DNA from: Notamacropus eugenii
Taxonomy: Eukaryota; Chordata; Mammalia; Diprotodontia; Macropodidae
Length of the DNA: 64,000 bases
Direction of reading: 5' to 3'
Assembly: GCF_028372415.1 (NCBI RefSeq)
Contig: NC_092873.1
Coordinates: forward strand, 352,263,890 to 352,327,889
Positions 46,565 through 59,006 of the stretch are shown here, piece after piece. A program made the position numbers and the translations under genes. The notes beneath the pieces were generated by a model. The model worked only from the letters and a program-made list of their open reading frames with translations, did no database searches and had not been told where the DNA came from. How positions within the stretch are numbered: position 1 is the stretch's first letter; every line of letters begins with the position of its first letter.

Positions 46565-49500
46565 TACCTCTAGTGTGAGGGTTTGCTGAGTCCTTTTCAG
46601 GACTATTCATCCACCTTTGGTGTTCGCTTGTCACCCAGCTCTCACTTATGACTCCAAGAATCTGTAGCAATAACAATGTCCACATCCAGGTAAAACTGTC
46701 TCAGCAGACAGGCTAAAACAGGTTGAGAGTAACTGACAGGTCTCAAACCTGTTAGTGAGTTAGGGGGATGTCTACTCCAAGCATGTGAAGACTTACCCCA
46801 GTAGAATGGGTAAATGAGAGGAATATGTTCCAACGAGTCATGAAGGCAGCAGAAACAGATGCTGTGGAGTGCTTAGAGCCTGGTCAGACATCAAAATCAC
46901 CAATGTCATCTACTGCATCCCAGTCTTTGCCAGTTATCTTGACTTTTGTTTCCTGACACAGTTCTTTGATGACTCTGGAAGAGAGAGCGAGGCTGATGAT
47001 TGTGAAACTCCGCCTCAATTTAGTCCAATTCAGCTCAAGTCAAGACATTACCCATACTATTTTACTATTTAAGTATGTAGCTGTGTTGTTATTTTACTGT
47101 TAACCTATCTTGAAGTCCTGTGATGATGGGCAAGTGCTACAGATGCACTGGGATCTGTAGTCACAACCCCTCACACAGGCAACTCAGGCCATAGGATCAT
47201 CTTTTTCCTGGACTGAAGCCACAGTAGGATTCATTAGCCCCCTGGGTGTTTGGGCAGCTTTTTTTTTTTTTAAAGGATTGCACTGCTAATCTCATGGTGT
47301 GAGGAAGGGGCTAGAAAATATACTCTAAAAATTGTCTGCCTCACCCAACCTTGGCCAACTTACCATGGCAGGCAGGGATCTCACCCTGTAGTTGAACCAC
47401 ACGCAAAAAAATGCAGAAAATTTTTCGTAAAGATGATTCCACTCATTACTGGTCCATGTAATGTATACATGCTCACAGACAGCATAAAATCCCATAGACC
47501 TGAAAGAAGAACAGTTTTTGTTGCAAGAGAACTCGATAGCTATCACATCCAAATAGCAGCCCTGAGTGAAACAAGATTGTCAAATGAAGGTCAGCTTACC
47601 AAAGTCAGAGTGAATACTCATTTTTCTGATGTGGCTGCTGTGATGAGGGTCACTGTGAAGTTGGTGTAGGTTTTGCAGTCAGATCTAATCTAACCAGTAA
47701 GCTTATATGCTTCCCAAAAGGACTCACATGCAGGAAAATGTCCTACCACCATTGTCAGTACATATGTTTCCACCATAATGAACCCTGGTGAAGTCAAAGA
47801 AAAAAAATTGTGAAGCCTGAGAGACCCTCTTCATCAGTGTGCTTAGCGAGGACTAGCTTGTAATTCTGGGTGACTTTAAAGCCAGAGTAGGAACAGACCA
47901 TTAGATATGGCAGGAAGTCGTTGGGAGGAACAGGATCAGAAACAGCACAGCAATAATTATTTACTACTGAAGATCTATATGTCTCACACTACTTATCACC
48001 AACACTGTCTTCTGTTTACCTAAACACAAGAAAACATTAAGATCCACCCTCAAAGCAAGCGATGCCACTTGATAGACTACATCATTGTAAGGAGAAGAAC
48101 CAGGGAGTGAGAGTGACGAAGGTAATGTGTGGGGTAGAGTGCTGGACTGATCATAGACTTATCCTCTCAAAATTAAATATTTGCATTTAACAAAAGTAGC
48201 AGCCCCAAGGCAAGATAACTAAGAGACTCAATTGTCAACAGATTAGAGGACTTCTTAATGCATGAACAGTTTAGTGCTGACCTGGAGGGAAAGCTGAATC
48301 CACACACAGCAACAATGGGGCAGAAAAGGAATGGGCAGCATTCTCAGATTCAGTGTATAGCACCACATTTGCTCATCTGGACCAGAATACTCACAAACAT
48401 TAGGACTAGCTTGACAAAAATGATAGGAAAACTCAGAAGCTGCTAAATAAAAACTGAGAATTCCACAGGATTTACAGCAGAACAGTTTATCCATCTCTAA
48501 GAATGTAGCATTTAACTCCATCAAAAGTAAAGTGCAAGTGAAGCTTAAAGAGATACAGCATTCTTTGCTCAGTAAGAAGGCAGACGAGATTCTGTTTTAC
48601 ACTGACAGCAACAATCTTAAGTGCTTCTACAATGCCCTGAAAGCTATTTATGGGCCAAAATCCTCTGATGAATCTCAACAACTCAGTGCTAATGCGGCCA
48701 CACTGATAAGTGATAAGGACATGATCCTGAAGTGATGGGCTAAACATTTCCATAGTGTTCTCAACAAACCATCATCAATCTTTGCTAAAGCCATAGATCA
48801 TATGCCTCAGATTGAAATCAATTCCTCTCTAGCAGAACTTCCAACTGAAGAAGAGGTATTGAATAGCATTAGGTTCTTCTCTGTGGCAAAGTACTTGGTG
48901 CTGATTCCATCCTAGAAGAGATCTGCAAGACAGGGAGTCCACCACTCATCCAGAAGCTGAATGAAATCTTCTGGGTTATATGGCAAAAGGGGGTTAACAC
49001 CCAGGAAATCAAGGATGTCTCCATTGTCTATCTCTATAAAGGAATAGGAAACAGGTTATCCTGTGACAATCAAGTCCTCCTTAATTGGCTGATCCTTCAA
49101 ATGGAAGATGGTCTTCTATCTTAGAGCCAGTGTAGACCAAAAAAGGGCCAAGGAATGGTCGACATGTTATTTGCTGCTGTACAACACCAGAAGAAATGCC
49201 AGGAACAAAACAAAGGTCTTTACACAACGTTTGTCGACTTGATCAAGGCCTCTGATACTGCCAGGTGTGAGGGTTTGTTGAAGACCATGGCAAAATTGGA
49301 TTGACTAGAGAGGTTCATCAGTATTGCACATCAGTTCCATGGTGGCATGCTTGCATGAGTTCTGGATAAAGAATGATGTTCTCATGCTTTTGCAGTCACC
49401 AATGGAGTGAAATGGGGCTCTGTGCTTGCACCTATGGTTTTTGGCATGATGTTTTCCATGATGTTGTCAAACATCTTCAATGAGGTTGAAAATGGCTTCA

Positions 49501-50575
49501 AGGTTAGCTATATTGATGGCAAACTATTTAACTTGAAAAGGCTACAAGGAAAGACTAAAGTGGAGGGAGAACTGGTACACAACTTTTTGTTTGTTGATGA
49601 TTAGGCACTCAATGCAGCCCTTTGAATCTGAGATGCAACAGACTATGGATTAATTCTCTGCCACTTCCACTAATTTTGATCAGAGAATCAATACCAAGAA
49701 AACAGAGATTCTTCACCAGCTAGCACCACACCATCCATACATGGAACCACTGGTTAGAGCAAATGTGGAAATTTTGAATGCTGTGACAAGTTCACTTACC
49801 TTGGCAGTGTTCTTTCCAGGGATGTCCACATAGATGATGAGGTTGATGCAGGCATTGCCAGAGCTAGTCAGCATTTAGGAGGCTCTGAAAGAAAGTGTGG
49901 GACAGAAGAAGTATTAGGTTGACTACCAACCTGGAAGTCTTCAGAGTCATTGTGGGGACTTAATTGTTGTTTGTGTGTGAAACTTGGACAGTTTAACAAT
50001 GCCGTGCCAAAAAGTGGTAACTACTTCCACTTGAATTGTCTTAGGAAGAATCTGAAGAATACCTGGCAAGATAAGGTATGGACACTGAGGTCCTCTCTCA
50101 AGATGAACTGCCAAGCATTCAAATTCGACTTCAGAGAACTTAACTTCAGTGGGCTGGTCACACAGTCCAAATGCTAAATATGCATTTATTTAAAAGGTTA
50201 TTTTACAGAGAACTTATACAAGACAAATGCTTACACTGAGATCAGACGAAGCAATACAAGGAAACTCTGAAGAGACATGGAAGATACTGGTACAGAACCA
50301 CTCAGCATGGCATACCCACATCAAAGAAGGTACTGCACTCTGTAAGCAAAGAAGAATTGCAGTAGTACAAAGCAAACATGAGATGTACAAATCCATAGAC
50401 ATCTCCATCCCAAATGTTCAGACAGACTGTTTGTGCCCTACCTGTGGTGAAGCCTTCTGAGCTCATATGACTATCAGCCATAGTTGAACACACTGCACCT
50501 TGACCTCAATACTGTGAAGTCATTTGGTCTTCTTTGAGTATGAAAGACAAACAACTTTAGAATGTAAGCGCTTTC
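46565..50575 (+). mobile_element. Long decayed APE-type LINE, RTE-like
   Basis: Protein fragments on the + strand fall in LINE order. There is an endonuclease piece at 47433-47669 (RRTVFVARELDSYHIQIAALSETRLSNEGQLTKV). A linker piece at 48532-48735 contains FYNALKAIYGPKSS. A reverse transcriptase piece at 49407-49604 has the VKWGSVLAPMVF-like block and ends FVDD in place of the usual FADD. A C-terminal piece at 50227-50460 ends with the zinc-finger start CPTCGEAF. The frames are separated by many stops and shifts, so it is old. The first ~850 bp look like its 5' UTR. Clade is assigned from remembered RTE-like proteins and is less sure than the LINE call. Confidence 0.75.
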
Positions 50576-50584
50576 TGTGAACTG

Positions 50585-51290
50585 GTCTAACCATTCTGAA
50601 GTAGAATATGGAACTATACCCAAAAAGCTAACTCTAAAACTGTATGCCTTTGACCCAGAAATTCTACTAATTAGGTAGGTATTCCCATTAGGTCAAAGGA
50701 AAAGGGGGAGGACCCATATATAGGAAAATATTCATAGTAGCTTTTTTTGAAGCATCAAAAAATTGGAAATTGAAGGGATGCCCATCAACTGGGGAATGGC
50801 TGAACAAATTGTGGTACGTTGCAATGGAACACTATCATGCTGAAGAAATGATGGAAATTGTTTCAGAGAAACCTGGAAACATTTGTATGAGCCTGAACAA
50901 AATGCAGTGAGGAGAGCTAAGACGATATTATATACAGTAACAGCAATATTGTAATGATAACCAGCTGTGAACAACAGCTAAGTTGATCAAAACAAATGAT
51001 CCACAACAATTCCAAAGGACTCATGATGAAAAAATGTTATTTACTTCCAGATGCAGATCTGATGGACCCAGAATACAGCTTGATGCAATTTTTTAACTTT
51101 ATTTTTCTGGCCTTTTTTGTTGTTGTTGTTTGGCAATATGGCTAACGTAGAAATATATTTGACGTGACTTCATATGGACATTGTGTTTCTTGCCTTCATA
51201 ATATGTAGGGGAGGAAGTGAAGAGAGTGAAAGAATCTGGAATTGAAATTATTTTACATTAATTTTTTTTTTACATTAAAAGAAAAAAGAA
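50585..51290 (+). mobile_element. L1 3' end, forward orientation
   Basis: 'ttgggaattgaagggatgcccatc' style text: 'gggatgcccatcaactgggg', 'aatggctgaacaaattgtgg' and 'aatggaacactatcatgc' are L1 ORF2 C-terminal sequence. A 3' UTR and A-rich end follow near 51290. Its orientation is opposite to the L1s at 51440-61235. Confidence 0.7.
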
Positions 51291-51294
51291 AGAA

Positions 51295-51415
51295 TGTAGT
51301 TCCTTGAGAGAAAAGATAATCTTGTATCTTTTTTTTTATTCCTCCCTCCTACGAGCTTGGCCTTGTGGTTGGCATATAGCCCATGCTTAATAAATGCTTG
51401 ATATGTTTACTTAGC
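51295..51415 (+). repeat. L2 3' terminus
   Basis: 'ccttgtggttggcatatagc', 'ccatgcttaataaatgcttg'. Confidence 0.6.
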
Positions 51416-51439
51416 TACCTACCTGTGTATTGGAAAAAT

Positions 51440-52056
51440 TATATTACATTAAATTCATATACCAATTTGTTCAGTTGCTCTCTAGTCACTGGGTATTAAT
51501 CGTTCTTTAAATGTTTGGTAGAATTCACTTGTAAATCCATCTGGTCCTGGGGATATTTTTTTCTTAGGGAACTCATTTATGGCTTACTTCATTTCTTTTT
51601 CTAGGAGAGGATTATTGAAGTATTCTATTTCTTCTTTTGTTAATTTGGGCAATTTATATTTTTGTAAATATTCATACATTTCACTTAGACTGTCCAAGTT
51701 TTATTGGCATATAATTGGGAAAAATAGCTCCTAATAATTACTTTAATTTCATCTTCATTGCTGCTTCATTTGCCCTTTTCATTTTTGATACTGGTAATTT
51801 GCTTTTCTTCTTTTCTTTTTTTAAAAAAATCAAATCCACAAATGATTTGTCTATTTTTCTATTTTATTGTTTTTTCTTCATAAAATTAGCTCCTGGCTTT
51901 ATGTTCAATGGTTTTTTGTTTCCTTTCAATTTTATTAATCTCTCCTTTGGTTTTTAGGATTTCTGTTTTGGTGCTTAATTGGGGATTTTTTACTTGTCCT
52001 TTTTCTAGTTTTTTTAATTGTACACCCAATTCATTCATTTGTTCTTTCTCTTTTTT
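51440..52056 (-). mobile_element. Older L1, left part (ORF2)
   Basis: Reverse complement of L1 ORF2 around the start of the reverse transcriptase. It aligns with 54800-55370 of the younger L1 ('ttggtagaattcacttgtaaatcc' region) but is clearly diverged. It breaks off at the 13-bp target duplication 52044-52056 and continues at 59007. The part 3' of this point in the old element is missing. Confidence 0.85.
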
Positions 52057-52443
52057 TTTTTAGATTTCTTTTTTAATTATTTTTTTAATGTTTGACAATC
52101 ACTGCCATACAATTGAGATTTTATCCCCCCCACATATACCCCCCACTACCCCGCTCCCTCCCCATGACTGCATACAATTCTGTATAGGTTCTACATATAC
52201 TTTCCTATTGATTATATTTTCACTATAGTCATGCTATGTAGTCAGACTAAAATAAATGAAAGAAATCATATAACAAATCAAAACATGATACACAAAAACA
52301 TACACATACACAAACATGATCTGCTACATTTTGCGAATGACTTCCATATTTCTTTCTCTGAGTGTGGAAGGCATTTTGCCTTAGAGAACCAGCATTGGGA
52401 TTTTTTTTTTAAGAAGTTCTTGCGTTATTACAAAATTCCAAGT

Positions 52444-55400
52444 CTACCAGAAAAAACTCTCGCACACTGTGGTCGTTGCTGTGCACAAAGTTCTCCTGGT
52501 TCTGCTCCTTTCACTCAGCATCAGGTCATATAAGTCCTTCCAGGCCTCTCTGAAGTCTTCTTGTTCATCATTTCTTATGGCACAATAGTACTCCATTACA
52601 TTCATATACCATAATTTATTCAGCCATTCCCCAATTGATGGACATCCCCTTGACTTCCAGTTTTGGGCAACTACAAAGAGTGCTGCTATAAATATTTTTG
52701 TACATGTGGGACCCTTTCCCATTTTTATGATCTCTTGGGGATACAGTCCTAGTAGCGATATTGCTGGGTCAAAGAGTATGCCCATTTTTGTAGCCCTTTG
52801 GGCATAGTTCCAAATTGCTCTCCAGAATGGTTGGATGCACTCGCAGCTCCACCAACAATGAATTAGTGTTCCAACTCTCCCACATCCTCTCCAGCATTTA
52901 TCATTTTCTTGTTCTGTCATGTTTGCCAATCTTATAGGTGTGATGTGGTACCTCAGAGTTGTTTTGGTTTGCATCTCTCTGATCAACAGTGATTTAGAGC
53001 ATTTTTTCATATGATTATAGATATCTTTAATTTCTTCTTCCGAAAATTGCCTGTTCATATCCTTTGACCATTTATCAATTGGGGAATGACTTGTATGATT
53101 ATACATTTGAGTCAGTTCTCTATATATTCTAGAAATGAGGCCTTTATCCCCAAGCTTAGCTGTAAAAATTCTTTCCCAGTTTACTACATGCCTCCAGATT
53201 TTGGTTGCATTGGGTTTGGTTGTGCAAAAACTTCTCAGTTTAATGTAATCAAAGTTATCCATTTTGCATTTCATAATGCTTTCTATCTCTTCTTTAGTAA
53301 AAACTTCTTCCCTTCTCCATAAATCTGATAAATACACTATTCCTTGCTTCTCCAGTTTATTCATGGTATCAATCTTTATACCTAAATCATGTACCCATTT
53401 GGACTTTATTCTTGTGTACTGTGTCAGGTATGGGTCTATGCCTAATTTCCGCCACACTGTTATCCAGTTTTCCCAGCAATTTTTGTCAAACAGTGAATTC
53501 TTATCCCAGAAGCTGGGGTCTTTGGGTTTATCAAACAGAAGGTTGCTATATTCCTTGCCTACTGCATCTTGAGTGCCAAGTCTATTCCACTTGTCTACCT
53601 CTCTGTTTCTTAGCCAATACCAAGTGGTTTTGATAATTGCTGCTTTATAGTACAGTTTGAGGTCTGGTAGCACTAGGCCACCTTCCCAAGCATTTCTTTT
53701 CATTAGTCCCTTTGATATTCTGGACCTTTTGTTTTTCCAAATGAATTTTGATATTATTTTATCCAGCTCTAGAAAATAATTGTCTGATAGTTTAATTGGT
53801 ATGGCACTAAATAAGTAAATTAGTTTAGGTAGAATTGTCATTTTTATTATATTAGCACGGCCTACCCATGAGCAACTAATGTTTTTCCACTTACTTAAAT
53901 CTGACTTTATTTGTGCCAAAAGTGTCTTGTAATTGTGTTCATATAATCCCTGGGTTTGTTTTGGCAGGTAAACTCCTAAGTATTTTATACTGTCTACCCT
54001 AGCTTTAAATGGGATTTCTCTTTCTATCTCTTGCTGTTGGACTTTGTTGTTAATATATAGGAACGCAGGAGATTTGTGTGGGTTTATTTTGTAACCTGCA
54101 ACTTTGCCAAAGTTGTTTATTATTTCAAGTAATTTTTTACTTGAATCTCTGGGATTCTCTAAGTAAATCATCATATCATCTGCAAAGAGTGATAACTTAG
54201 TTTCTTCTTTGGCTATTCTTATTCCTTCAATATCTTTATCTTGTCTAATTGCTACAGCTAACATTTCTAGTACCATATTGAATAATAGTGGTGATAATGG
54301 ACATCCTTGTTTCACCCCTGATCTTATTGGGAATGCATCTAGCTTATCCCCATTGCATATAATGCTTGCTGAAGGTTTTAGATAGATACCGCTTATTATT
54401 TTATGGAAAGTTCCCTTTATTCCTATGTTCTCCAGTGTTTTTAGTAGGAATGGGTGTTGTATTTTGTCAAAAGCTTTTTCTGCATCTATTGAGATAATCA
54501 TGTGGTTTTTGTTAGCTTTGTTGTTGATGTGATCGATAATGCTAATAGTTTTCCTAATATTGAACCAGCCCTGTAATCCTGGTATGAATCCTACCTGATC
54601 ATAATGTATTAATCTCGTGATAAGATGCTGTATTCGTTTTGCTAAAATCTTATTTAAAATTTTTGCATCTATATTCATTAGGGAAATTGGTCTATAATTT
54701 TCTTTCTCTGTTTTGTCTCTTCCTGGTTTGGGTATCAAAACCATATGTGTATCATAGAAAGAATTTGGGAGGACTCCTTCTTCCCCAATTTTCAAAAACA
54801 GTCTATACAGTATTGGAATTAACTGTTCTTTAAATGTTTGATAGAATTCACTTGTGAATCCATCTGGCCCTGGAGATTTTTTCCTAGGGAGTTCATTGAT
54901 GGCTTGTTCAATTTCTTTTTCTGAGATGGGGTTGTTTAAGTATTCAACTTCCTCTTCTGTTAATCTGGTCAATTTGTATTTTTTAAAATATTCATCCATC
55001 TCGTTTAGATTATCAAATTTGTGGGCATAAAGTTGGGCAAAGTAGTTTCTAATTATTGTTTTAATTTCCTCCTCATTGGAGGTGAGTTCACCCCTTTCAT
55101 TTTTAATATTAGTAATTTGATTTTCTTCTTTCTTTTTTTAAATCAGATTGACCAAAGGTTTATCAATTTTATTAGTTTTTTCATAAAACCAACTATTGGT
55201 TTTATTTATTAATTCAATAGTTTTCTTAATTTCAATTTTATTAATCTCTCCTTTGGTTTTCAGTATTTCTAATTTGGTATTTACTTGGGGATTTTCAATT
55301 TGTTCTTTTTCTAGCTTTTTCAACTGCAAGCCCAAGTCATTGATCTCCTCTTTGTCTATTTTATTTATGTAAGCATTCAAAGATATAAAACTTCCCCTAA

Positions 55401-56327
55401 TAACTGCTTTTGCAGTATCCATAAGATTTGGTATGTTGTCTCACTATTGTCATTCTCTTGAATGAAATTGTTGATTGTTTCTATGATTTCTTCTTTAACC
55501 CAACCCTTCTTTAGGATTAGATTATTTAGTTTCCAATTGATTTTTGGTTTCTCTTTCCATGGCCTTTTATTACATGTAATTTTTAATGCATTATGATCTG
55601 AGAAGGATGCATTGATTATCTCTACCTTTCTGCACTGGATTGTGAGATTTTTATGTCCTAGTACATGGTCAATTTTTGTAAATGTTCCATGTACCGCTGA
55701 GAAAAAGGTATATTCCTTTCTATTCCCCTTTAATTTTCTCCAAAGATCTATCATATCTACCTTATCCAGAGTTTTATTTACCTCCTTAACCTCTTTCTTG
55801 TTTATTTTGAGGTTAGATTTATTGAGTTCAGAGAGGGGGAGGTTGAGATCCCCCACTAGTATAGTTTTGCTGTCAATTTCTTCCTTCAACTCCCCCAACC
55901 TCTCCTCTAAGAATCTGGATGCTATACCACTTGGAGCATACATGTTTAGTAATGATATTGCTTCATTGTCTATGGTGCCTTTTAGCAGGATATAGTTTCC
56001 ATCCTTATCCCTTTTGATTAGATCTATTTCTGCTTTTGCTTTGTCTGAGATTAGGATTGCTACTCCTGCCACATGAGCTGAAGCACAATATATTCTGCTC
56101 CATCCTTTGACCTTTATCCTATGTGTATCCCCTCGTTTCAAATGTGTTTCTTGTAAGCAGCATATTGTTGGATTATGGCTTTTAATCCATTCTGCTATCT
56201 GTCTCCGTTTTATGGGAGAGTTCATTCCATTCACATTCACAGTTATGATTACAATCTGTGTATTTCCCTCCATCCTCTTTCCCACCATTTGTGCTTTTAG
56301 CTCTCCCGTCTCCCTTTGCCTCCTCAA
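52444..56327 (-). pseudogene. L1 ORF2: endonuclease-reverse transcriptase, broken
   Basis: The likely start is near 56273 (MEGNTQIVIITVNVNGMN). The endonuclease has the N in VNVNGMN, E in LQETH, D and N in VGDLNLPLS, and SDH near its end. The frame shifts near 55430-55445 (one-base change around NSETTYQ). The next part, from MDTAKAVIRGSF, runs to an in-frame TAA at 55135-55137 and continues in the same frame through MDEYFKKYK to the end at 52444. The reverse transcriptase has [44 protein letters not shown] and the catalytic [11 protein letters not shown]-terminal cysteine region ([18 protein letters not shown]) is present. Only two lesions in about 1290 codons were noticed. Confidence 0.92.
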
Positions 56328-56854
56328 TAGTATTCACTTTTCTCGCCCTTTTCCTGCAGCCTTCCCCTCCTTCTTTTAGCCCCCCCTCCCTTTTACTCCC
56401 CTTTACTCTTATTGCTTCTTCCCTCCCTTTTAGCCTCCCTCCCCTTTCTTCCCCCTTCCCCTCCTACTACCTATAGAGCTAATTAGGATTATCTACTTAA
56501 GATTATTGTTCCCTCCTTTAAACAAATCACATGAGAGTACCTGTCAAACAATGCTCATCTCCCTCCCCTCCTTCCCTCTACTATAGTTTTGTACTTCTTC
56601 CTGTGATGTAATTTGCCATTTTCTGCTTCCTCCTTTTCACACCTCCTATTACAATCCCTTCTCATACTTAAATCATATTTTTGACATGACATCATTTACT
56701 TTATACCCGTTCCCTCTATGTGTATCCCTTTTATCATAATAGCTGCACAGTTCTCAAGATTAACAGGTATCATGTTCCCTTATAGGGAGGTAAACAGTTT
56801 GCCCTAATTGAGTAACAAGTTTTTGTTTTTGTTTTTTCCCCCCTGTTTACCTTT

Positions 56855-58046
56855 TTATGATTCTCTTGAGACCTGCATTTGAAGATCAAATTGTCTATTG
56901 AGTTCTGGTGTTTTTGTCAGGAAGCTCTGGAAATCCCTTATTTCGTTGAATGACTTTCTCCTTGCCTGAAATGTTATGCTGAACTTTGCTGGGTAGTTGA
57001 TCCTTGGTTGAAGTCCCAACTCCTTTGCCTTACGGAATATTGGGTTCCAATTCTTTCGATCTTTTAATGTAGAAGCTGCAAGGTCCTGTGTGATCCTGAC
57101 TGTATGTCCTTGATATTTGAATTGTTTCTTTCTGGTAGTAGTATTGTACTTGTAGTATTTTCTCCTTCACTTGATAGCTCTGGAATTTGGCAACGATATT
57201 TCTTGGGGTTTTGAGTTTGGGATCCCTTTCAGGAGGGGAATGGTGGATTCTTTCGATGACTATTTTGCCCTCTGAGTCCAGTACTTCTGGGCAGTTTTCC
57301 TTGATGATTTCCTGGAAGATATTGTCCAGACTCTTTTCTTCATCATGGGTTTCTGGCAGGCCAATAATTCTTAAATTTTCTCTCCTGGATCTATTTTCCA
57401 GGTCAGTTGTTTTTCCAGTTAAATATTTTACATTTTCTTCTATCTTTTCATTCTTTAGATTTTGTTTGACTGATTCTTGTTGCCTCCTTGAGTCATTAGT
57501 TTCTACTTGCCCAATTCTAATCTTCATCGTATTGTTTTCTTCAGTTAACTTTTGCATCTCCTTTTCCATCTGACCAATTTTTCCCTTTAAGGAGCTATTT
57601 TCTCCATTTAATTTTTGTACTTCCTTTTCCATTCGACCAATTTTCCCAGTTAGGTTTTGTGTTTCCTTTTCCATTTGATCAATTTTCCCAATTAGGTTTT
57701 GGGTTTCCTTTGCCGTTTGATTAACTCTTCCTTTTAGGGAATTATTTTCTCCAGTTAATTTTTGAACTTCCTTTTCCATATGTTCAGTTTTCCTTTTCAA
57801 AGTGATGTTCTCATCAGTGAATTCTTCTTTTATAATTTTAAAATCATTGGCCAGTTTTTCTTCTATTTCCTTCTTCAGCTGTTCCAGGAAAGCTAGTTGT
57901 GCTTGCGAGAAATTCTTAGTCCCTTCTGAAGTTTCAGATGGAAGTACAGTCTCAGCTCTGACCTCTTTGGTGTTTGTGTTTTGGTCTTTATCCCCATAAA
58001 AAGATTCTATGGTTTTTTCACTTTTTGTCTGCTTTTTCCTATTCAT
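56855..58046 (-). pseudogene. L1 ORF1 RNA-binding protein, one frameshift
   Basis: ORF1p coats L1 RNA as a trimer. The reading frame from 58046 gives 338 codons. Residues 50-210 form a long coiled coil with tandem units starting MEKE. Residues ~221-300 form the RRM-like domain (RRENLRIIGLPE and later NIVAKFQSYQVKEKIL). After that the frame is shifted by a small insertion in a TACTAC-type repeat near 57135-57150. The C-terminal domain is readable in another frame (TVRITQDLAASTLKDR, ELGLQPRINYPAKF) and ends at a TAA at 56855-56857. The first frame ends earlier, at 57030. Confidence 0.9.
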
Positions 58047-58993
58047 GATGTTGGCTGAGTGTTGTAGCTTCTGGTTCTTTCAGTCAGAAGGTACAGAACT
58101 TTGTGTTCAGCTGATGTGTGAAGAAGCTAAAAGCAGGTTTTTGTTTTTTGTTTCCCAGATCAACCCTGGGGTTAGCTTGTTAGGTGTGTGGGAGGAGTGG
58201 TCTGGTCACAGGAGATCTCCTCAGCTGACCTGAGGCAAAGGCAAGGTCAGGGGATGGTGATCCCAGCTTCCCTATTGTCTTCCCTTTCCCCCTGGAGGGC
58301 TGAGGCACGCCTAGATGCTAATGCGTGTTCCCACCCCACCTGGGGCTCCTCTCCCGGTGCTGAGGCTTGCCTGGGTCTCAGTGCAAATTTCCTCTGTCCT
58401 GGGTCCTCTGTCCTTCCGGATCGCCTCTGCCACAGTAGGAAGAATCCCCCTTTGCTATTTTCCTAGCCTCTGGTGTTATGAGACTATTTGCCCCCTTCTG
58501 CTGCTCCCGCTGATCCAGGATTTTTCTGGGGAAATATTTTATGGTTCTTTCACGGTCATTGGGGGGAGGAGAGAGCATTTACTGATCACTCCGCCATCCT
58601 GGCTCCCGGAAGTTCAAGTAGGTAACTTACCGAAGTTTAGTCTTCAGGCTGAAGGTTTCAAGGGCTGCTGTGCTGATATCTGGCTCTCACCGGCTGGGTT
58701 TGGCTTGTCTCCTGCTCCTCTGGTTCTGCCTGCCACTCTCAGGCTTCTCAGGTCCCTTCTGCCCTGCTGTGCTGACCACGCTGCACTGTGCACTGGGGGC
58801 TCACCCCCGCAGAACAGATCCTTCCCGTAGACCTTCCAGTCTAACCTGGGCTCCGAATCCGTCAAAGTCTGTCACCCACTGGATTCCGCACCTCCAAAGT
58901 TTGGTCAGATTCTCCTTTCAGAGGTATCCAGGGGAGTTTGTCCAGGAACTTAGGTGAGTCGTTGCTTTCACTCCGCCATCTTGGCTCCGCCCC
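58047..58993 (-). promoter_or_regulatory. L1 5' UTR with YY1-like motifs
   Basis: GC-rich 947-bp leader of the young L1. The outermost minus-strand bases carry AAGATGGCGG (58973-58982), the YY1 core known from mammalian L1 promoters. A second, near-identical copy (AGGATGGCGG, 58591-58600) lies about 380 bp inside. Both are flanked by the same CACT/GGCTCC context. Confidence 0.6.
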
Positions 58994-59006
58994 CTTTCTC
59001 TTTTTT

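Larger units (their letters stand above)
52057..58993 (-). mobile_element. Full-length young L1, inserted in an older L1
   Basis: About 6.9 kb, minus strand. Its 5' end is at 58993 (GGGGCGGAGCCAAGATGG on the minus strand). The 5' UTR is 58047-58993, followed by ORF1, a short spacer, ORF2, and a 3' UTR with an A-rich tail at about 52057-52062. The 13-bp sequence ctttctctttttt is repeated exactly at 52044-52056 and 58994-59006, a clean target-site duplication. Few lesions were seen: one shift in ORF1, and one shift and one stop in ORF2. It is a recent insertion that is probably no longer autonomous. Confidence 0.93.

Noticed and set aside
50585-52056. Twin-priming L1 inversion joining 50585-51290 (+) and 51440-52056 (-)
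   Set aside because: The + strand piece ends in its A-rich tail before an L2 terminus, and the minus piece lies beyond it. The order does not fit one inverted insertion, so they are separate elements.
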